From NCBI GenBank assembly GCA_900542145.1, contig UQMF01000016.1, positions 1 through 46,689 on the forward strand: 46,689 nt of DNA, read 5' to 3'. The translations under genes and the position numbers were made by a program. The DNA is from an uncultured Oscillospiraceae bacterium. GTDB taxonomy: Bacteria; Bacillota; Clostridia; Oscillospirales; Ruminococcaceae. How positions within the stretch are numbered: the first letter of the stretch is position 1; each line of letters starts with the position of its first letter. Positions 42,563 through 46,689 of this stretch are shown one piece after another. Below the pieces are notes generated by a model, which worked only from the letters and a program-made list of their open reading frames with translations, ran no database searches and was not told where the DNA came from.

Positions 42563-42871
42563 ATGGAGAAGCACCCGAAAGCGCCGGCGAACAACAAGCG
42601 CCTTTATGGACAGAACGCCGCAGTGGCGCTGAAATACAATCCGGATATGAACTATGCGCCGGTGGTAGTGGCGTCCGGGCTGGGGGAACTGGCTCAGCGT
42701 ATCGTGAACATAGCCGACGAGGCAGGGGTTCCGGTTTACCGCGACGACAGCGTTGCGGCGCTGCTGGTAATGCTGAACGCCGGCGAAACTATCCCCAAGG
42801 AACTGTACCAGATCGTCGCTGCGATATACGCCGAGGTCGTGTATACGGCGAACGACATGAGAAAGAAATGA
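42563..42871 (+). CDS. FlhB C-terminal-domain-like protein (YlqH-like export switch)
   Basis: The protein has 102 residues. QNAAVALKYNPDMNYAPVVV through ASGLGELAQRIVNIADEAGVPVYRD matches the cytoplasmic domain of FlhB after its NPTH autocleavage site; here the NPTH itself is absent, so no autocleavage is expected. In FlhB this domain switches export specificity in contact with FliK, and a FliK-like gene precedes it. GGGAGG precedes ATG. No membrane part is encoded. Confidence 0.88.
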   Translation: MEKHPKAPANNKRLYGQNAAVALKYNPDMNYAPVVVASGLGELAQRIVNIADEAGVPVYRDDSVAALLVMLNAGETIPKELYQIVAAIYAEVVYTANDMRKK

Positions 42872-42879
42872 TATGGAAT

Positions 42880-43069
42880 AATTCGGAATGCGTAATGCGT
42901 AATTCGGAATTACGGTATCGCCTTTGGCGATAATATTTCAAAAGAATTATAATAAAATGCACAGGGCGAAAGTGGTTCTTTCGCCCTGTGCTGTTTCATA
43001 TTAATGCTTTTTAATTTGTCCGCAGAGCGGACACAATAATTCCGAATTACGCATTACGAATTCCGAATT
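42880..43069. repeat. MITE-like element with 32-bp terminal inverted repeats
   Basis: The ends 42880-42911 and 43038-43069 are inverse copies at 31 of 32 positions. Inside lie three hairpins: TATCGCC-TTT-GGCGATA (42915-42931), CACAGGGCGAAAG/CTTTCGCCCTGTG (42960-42990), and TGTCCGC-AGA-GCGGACA. There is no coding capacity. It ends 3 bp before the stop of the next minus-strand gene. Confidence 0.85.
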
Positions 43070-43072
43070 GAT

Positions 43073-43249
43073 TTACAGGTCGTCCGCGTCCTGAATCGGC
43101 TTCTCGTGTGGGTCTTTTGGTACTCCGGTGTACATTCCCTGGGGGTCGGTTTCCGGGGAGGAAAGAGTGGGATCGGTGACGGGGGTCACAGGCGGTTCTG
43201 GACGTTTTTTCTTGCCTCCGGTGCGGTGGCAGTTGGTGTATTCCTGCAT
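43073..43249 (-). CDS. Small proline-rich hypothetical protein
   Basis: The protein has 58 residues. It is polar and Pro-rich (RPEPPVTPVTDPT), with no membrane helix and no family I recognise. AAGGAG at 6 bp precedes the ATG. It lies 15 bp past the GH5-like gene terminator, so expression would need read-through or a weak promoter inside. Its stop abuts the MITE-like element. Confidence 0.6.
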   Translation of the reverse strand: MQEYTNCHRTGGKKKRPEPPVTPVTDPTLSSPETDPQGMYTGVPKDPHEKPIQDADDL

Positions 43250-43263
43250 GCTTGATCTCCTTC

Positions 43264-43298
43264 TACAAAAAATACCGCGCCAATATCGGTGCGGTATT
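43264..43298 (-). terminator. Terminator of the GH5-like gene
   Basis: ATACCGC/GCGGTAT stem with a partly paired 12-base loop; on the minus strand TTTTTTG follows. Confidence 0.78.
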
Positions 43299-43331
43299 AT
43301 TATGCGTAATAACGGGGATTTCATGCATGGA

Positions 43332-44495
43332 CTACTTCTGCTTTTCCGGGGTGTAGTCGGTGCTTCCGGAGGCTTTGCGCAGCGCTTCGATAAGCCCCGG
43401 AGTGCGCCAGGTGAATCCGCTGCGGTCGAATTCGCTGCCGCTGTCCCACAGGAATGCCGCAATACCGGCGTCGCGGCACAGCTTTGTCAGCATTTCGCAG
43501 TAGAACACGCGGCTGGGGATATCGTTGCCGGCGGTGCCGTATTCCGTGATCATGGCTGGGATTCCCTTGTCGGTGAAATTCGTGCGCAGCTGGGATATCA
43601 TGCTTTCCATCCAGATCTGGTCGGTGTTGCTGCCCCAGTTGTCCTGTATTCCGTCAACGCAGAAAGTTATGGGTATGTAGTAGTGCACCGACAGGATACA
43701 TCTGCTGTATTCGTCCTCCGGCATTCTGAACCTGCTGTCGATGGAACAGATAATATCCGCATTGAATCCGGATATAAGCAGGTGCCGCCAGGGATTGAAC
43801 GCGCCGGAATTCCGTATCGTGTCCACAAACAGCTGATTGATCTCGTTCAGCAGGCTGTAGGCGTCATCGTCGGAGATTCCGCTGAAATCCACTGCGTTCA
43901 TGCTCTCAAACAGGAGCCGTTCGTTGTAGCTGCCGAAATGCTCTGCAATCTGCCGCCAGATATTGGCGTATCGCATAAGCACTGCGTTGTGGTCCTCCGC
44001 GGCGCTGCACAGCCAGGAGCCGTTGTCGCCGTCGTGGTACATGGTGAGGATAACGTACATTCCGTTGTCGTAGGCGTAATTCGTTACCTGCGTCACGCGG
44101 TTGAGCCAGCTCTCGTCTATGTTTCCGGCTTCGTCAATATGATCCTGCCAGGATATCGGCAGGCGCACGGCGTTCACACCGCTGTCCACCAGGCACTCGA
44201 ACAATTTTTCGGTTGCCGTGGGGTTACCGCGCAGGGTTTCGGCGGAGTCCGCTCCGGCATTGCCGCCCGGCTCCAGACAGTTTTCCAGAGCCAGCCCGAG
44301 ATTCCACCCGATGCGGATATTGCTGACAAGCTGCTGGGAGGAGAGGTTCAGCATTGCCGGGGGAGGATTGCCGTTATCCGGTTTCCCACCGCTGAACACC
44401 TGGTCCACGGTCAGCGAACCGGAACTGTTTTTCCCGGTGGAACACCCCGTGAACAGAACTATGGCGCAGAGCAGAACTGCCAGTATTTTTTTCAT
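43332..44495 (-). CDS. GH5-like lipoprotein lacking the catalytic acid/base
   Basis: The protein has 387 residues. Signal peptide with lipobox LFTGC (Cys18), short linker, then a GH5 (endoglucanase-like) TIM barrel: IRIGWNLG, VNAVRLPISW, ILTMYHDG, SVHYY, and nucleophile Glu318 in ITEYG. The family's acid/base lies in an MNEP-type motif; here it is ESMNAVDF, with Ala201 (codon 43893-43895) instead of Glu. No frameshift or stop is present. It is likely not a normal hydrolase; it may bind glycan. AAGGGGG precedes ATG, and a perfect promoter lies upstream. Confidence 0.88.
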   Translation of the reverse strand: MKKILAVLLCAIVLFTGCSTGKNSSGSLTVDQVFSGGKPDNGNPPPAMLNLSSQQLVSNIRIGWNLGLALENCLEPGGNAGADSAETLRGNPTATEKLFECLVDSGVNAVRLPISWQDHIDEAGNIDESWLNRVTQVTNYAYDNGMYVILTMYHDGDNGSWLCSAAEDHNAVLMRYANIWRQIAEHFGSYNERLLFESMNAVDFSGISDDDAYSLLNEINQLFVDTIRNSGAFNPWRHLLISGFNADIICSIDSRFRMPEDEYSRCILSVHYYIPITFCVDGIQDNWGSNTDQIWMESMISQLRTNFTDKGIPAMITEYGTAGNDIPSRVFYCEMLTKLCRDAGIAAFLWDSGSEFDRSGFTWRTPGLIEALRKASGSTDYTPEKQK

Positions 44496-44524
44496 TGCGG
44501 CGCCCCCTTATGAATTATACAATG

Positions 44525-44553
44525 ATTATATCACACTTGACTCAGCTTGTCAA
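44525..44553 (-). promoter_or_regulatory. Perfect-consensus SigA promoter of the GH5-like gene
   Basis: Minus strand TTGACA (44548-44553), 17 bp, TATAAT (44525-44530). The -35 lies in an inverted repeat TTGAC-7-GTCAA (44537-44553), a possible operator. Confidence 0.88.
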
Positions 44554-44560
44554 ATTGAGA

Positions 44561-44599
44561 TGAAAACGCCCCTTGCCTTTGGGGACAAGGGGCGAAAAC
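44561..44599 (-). terminator. Flagellin terminator
   Basis: CGCCCCTTG/CAAGGGGCG 9-bp stem, with TTTTC after it on the minus strand. Confidence 0.88.
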
Positions 44600-44648
44600 T
44601 GTTAAGTTTTATGCCGCATTCATGCAGCCATCGTCAATCCGCAGGGGA

Positions 44649-46394
44649 TTAGCCGAGGAGCTGGAGAATGGACTGCGGCTGCTGATTTGCCTGAGCCAGC
44701 ATGGACTGAGCAGCCTGCTGAAGAATGTTGTACTTGGTGTAGTTCAGCATCTCAGAAGCCATATCAGTATCACGGATACCAGACTCAGCTTCGGTCAGGT
44801 TCTCGTTAGTGGTAGTCAGGTTCTCAATCTTGTGTTCCAGTCTGTTCTGGGTTGCACCGAAGGTTGCACGAACCATGGATACCTTGTTGATAGCGTTATC
44901 GATCTGGTCGATAGCAGTGTTAGCGTCCTTAGCGGTTGCAAGGGACAGGCTCTTTGTGTTCAGACCATTCTCTCTGGAGGAAACGTCAAGGTTAGCCTTG
45001 AGGTCGCCCATACCTTCAGTCTTGTAAGAGAATGTGAAGTTTACACTGTCCTTGGTTCTAGCGCCGGTCTGCAGAGTGAGCTGATCGGTGTAGGTCAGAG
45101 GAGCAGTTGCAGCTACATTGGAGTTAGCCTGAGAAACCTTGCTCTCCGGCTCAACCAGCTCAACGCCGGAAGACTTAGGAGCATTGTAGCTTGCCTGTGT
45201 CAGAAGCATTTCGCTCTTTATGGTCTTTGCGCCAGCCTGTGCATCTGCAGTTTCGGTGTAAGTAAGTGCGCCGAGCTTTGTAGTTGTTGCACCATTTACA
45301 TACTTAAGAGTCTTGCCGTCCTTATCAAGAGTAATCTTTCCACCGCCCTTGATAGACATGATGTCAACGTCATTAGCAGTGTTACCAGCGATGCCATTGA
45401 TCTTAATTGCAGCGGCATCAGCAGCTGTTGTTGCACCATCAGCGATGTTTTCTTCAATAGATATGCCATTGAGAGAATTCAGAGCATCAGCGATTGTAGG
45501 ATCACCAATAATATCATCAGCATCTAAGTCAGCATCAATAGTAAAGCCAAGTTTAGCATCAACATCACCAACAGTGTTGCTGGAGATAGTGTTGAAACCT
45601 GTTACCTCAGATACATGAGCAGAAGCGTCCTGCTTTGCGGAAAGATTCAGTACAAGGGTATCACCGTTTACAATCTTAGTAGAATCAACGTTTACAGAAA
45701 CACCTGCATAAGTGAAACCACCGTTATCAGTGTTGGATGCAAGAGTGCCCTTGCCATCTGTTGTCCATGTAACCTTACCATTTGCATCAACAGAAGCGGT
45801 GAAAGTAGCCTTCTCAGAAGTAATGCCAGCATTAGTCAGATAAGTATCATCATAGTCACGAACGCCCATGCCCTTAACATAACCACCAGCAGTACCAACC
45901 TGCTGAGCAGAACGAGTGGAGTTTACGTAGTCAAACTTACCGTTGACCTGCTTAGTGCCATCAGCCATTGTACCGCCGTTGAGCATTACAGTACCATTGA
46001 AGTCGGTATCAGCGATCTGATCAAGCTCATCGTTGAGCTGGTTGAACTCAAGCTGGATAGCGTCACGGTCAACCTCGTTCTGGTATGTACCGTTAGCAGA
46101 CTCGGAAGCGAGCTCCTTCATTCTCTGCAGAATGGAGTGGGACTCCTGAGTAGCGCCCTCAAATGTCTGAATTAAAGAGATACCATCCTGAGAGTTTCTC
46201 TTAGCCTGTGTGAGGCCACGGATCTGGGATCTCATCTTCTCAGAAATTGCCAGACCTGCAGCGTCGTCGCCTGCACGGTTGATTCTGTAACCAGAAGAAA
46301 GCTTCTCAGAAGACTTCTTCAGACCAGCTACGTTTGTGTTCAGCTTGTTGTACGCGTTGAGCGCGTTCATGTTGTGCTGTACTACCATTCCCAT
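44649..46394 (-). CDS. Flagellin
   Basis: The protein has 581 residues. The conserved N-terminal D0/D1 starts GMVVQHNMNALNAYNKLN and includes KLSSGYRINRAGDDAAGLAI; the C-terminal D1/D0 ends QQPQSILQLLG. The middle (about residues 150-450) is a Thr/Ala/Asp-rich variable domain exposed on the filament. The frame extends to 46490, but ATG 46394 with AAGGAGG and the flagellin N-terminus fix the start. It is exported by the flagellar type III system without a signal peptide. A SigD promoter lies 138 bp upstream. Confidence 0.97.
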   Translation of the reverse strand: MGMVVQHNMNALNAYNKLNTNVAGLKKSSEKLSSGYRINRAGDDAAGLAISEKMRSQIRGLTQAKRNSQDGISLIQTFEGATQESHSILQRMKELASESANGTYQNEVDRDAIQLEFNQLNDELDQIADTDFNGTVMLNGGTMADGTKQVNGKFDYVNSTRSAQQVGTAGGYVKGMGVRDYDDTYLTNAGITSEKATFTASVDANGKVTWTTDGKGTLASNTDNGGFTYAGVSVNVDSTKIVNGDTLVLNLSAKQDASAHVSEVTGFNTISSNTVGDVDAKLGFTIDADLDADDIIGDPTIADALNSLNGISIEENIADGATTAADAAAIKINGIAGNTANDVDIMSIKGGGKITLDKDGKTLKYVNGATTTKLGALTYTETADAQAGAKTIKSEMLLTQASYNAPKSSGVELVEPESKVSQANSNVAATAPLTYTDQLTLQTGARTKDSVNFTFSYKTEGMGDLKANLDVSSRENGLNTKSLSLATAKDANTAIDQIDNAINKVSMVRATFGATQNRLEHKIENLTTTNENLTEAESGIRDTDMASEMLNYTKYNILQQAAQSMLAQANQQPQSILQLLG

Positions 46395-46522
46395 AGTAAT
46401 ATCCTCCTTGAATTTACGCGCCTCTATATTCGGAATCATTCCTGAGAGGCGGTTGGTTAAAGTAATTTTTCCGTCTGCCCTTATGTACACTTGGGCTTCG
46501 GGATTTTAGCTTTTCAGCTATC
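46395..46522 (-). promoter_or_regulatory. Structured flagellin 5' leader
   Basis: The 130-nt leader holds a TAGCT-GAAA-AGCTA hairpin and a GCCTCT/AGAGGC hairpin whose loop contains AGGA, upstream of an AAGGAGGA ribosome site. This resembles CsrA-controlled hag leaders, but only by motif. Confidence 0.45.
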
Positions 46523-46531
46523 ACGTTTATT

Positions 46532-46558
46532 ATATCGGCTGGTTTTCTCTGAACTTTA
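46532..46558 (-). promoter_or_regulatory. Flagellin SigD (FliA) promoter
   Basis: Minus strand TAAA (46555-46558), 15 bp, GCCGATAT (46532-46539), nearly the full TAAA-N15-GCCGATAA consensus. 46560-46689 is AT-rich with no gene visible. Confidence 0.92.
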
Positions 46559-46689
46559 GCGTTTTTTCAGAATTTTCTTAAAATTTTTCTGATTTTTTGT
46601 GTATTATTTTCCGGAATGCGCTCCGCTGCGAAATTTTTTTAAGATAAAGTCATAAACTATTGCAATTCGACAGAAAATGTGATATGATA

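Noticed and set aside
41537..42574. Minus-strand open frame of 345 codons opposite the FliK-like gene
   Set aside because: Antisense to a gene with a clear start and partner; composition (His, Arg, Val) is typical of a shadow frame.
43128..44513. Plus-strand open frame of 461 codons opposite the GH5-like gene
   Set aside because: It covers the GH5-like gene and its terminator in antisense, without a ribosome site or recognisable domain.
1..46689. tRNA, rRNA, IS transposase, integrase or CRISPR array
   Set aside because: I looked for tRNA ends, transposase motifs and regularly spaced repeats and found none that I can support.

Overview
This window reads as the replication-origin region of a Gram-positive, anaerobic, low-to-mid GC Clostridia chromosome, most likely a motile, spore-capable member of the Ruminococcaceae/Oscillospiraceae. 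The taxonomic guess is an inference. It rests on the Firmicutes gene order dnaA-dnaN-rlbA-recF-remB with gyrB and gyrA, a Noc protein beside ParA and ParB, a GPR-type spore protease, a DarA c-di-AMP receptor next to holB and ricT, a small 2[4Fe-4S] ferredoxin, consensus SigA and SigD promoters, and a GH5-like lipoprotein.

Layout, left to right. 1-6.9 kb, all minus strand: an MBL-fold hydrolase with a short DtxR/MntR regulator, an M14/aspartoacylase-like hydrolase, and an ABC exporter whose FtsX-type permease carries a very long coiled coil. 6.9-17.1 kb, minus strand: serS, parB, parA, noc, rsmG, mnmG, gyrA, a YcxB-like membrane protein. Three parS sites lie between noc and parA and a fourth between gyrA and mnmG. 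17.1-25.2 kb: gyrB, then plus-strand rpsT and a PNPOx-family protein, then remB, recF, rlbA, dnaN and dnaA on the minus strand. Two clusters of DnaA-box-like sites, in the dnaA-dnaN spacer and at 25.8-26.2 kb upstream of dnaA, mark a bipartite oriC.

25.4-31.5 kb: a small membrane protein, an HD-domain protein, a lipoprotein with a large palindrome in its leader, a short GPR protease, then the darA-holB-ricT operon on the plus strand. 31.5-33.1 kb is an accessory patch of very small genes: two zinc-ribbon proteins and a small membrane protein on the minus strand, then a ferredoxin and an orphan Nif11-type peptide precursor with a GG cleavage site and a cationic core on the plus strand. The region upstream of the precursor matches a 55-bp element at the left edge of the window (54 of 55 positions), in the opposite orientation and also just behind a terminator. 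33.1-46.7 kb: an SseB-family protein and thrS, a cheA-cheW-cheR-cheB operon, a FliK-like/FlhB-like pair, a palindromic MITE-like element, a small proline-rich protein, a GH5-like lipoprotein that has lost its catalytic acid/base, and a flagellin with a perfect SigD promoter.

Most of the window is housekeeping: replication start, sliding clamp, supercoiling, chromosome segregation and occlusion, and tRNA charging. The best candidates for something undescribed are the Nif11 precursor with its duplicated promoter-like element, the catalytically dead GH5 lipoprotein driven by a perfect promoter, a perfect-consensus plus-strand promoter that fires antisense into the end of cheB, and the two structured repeats.
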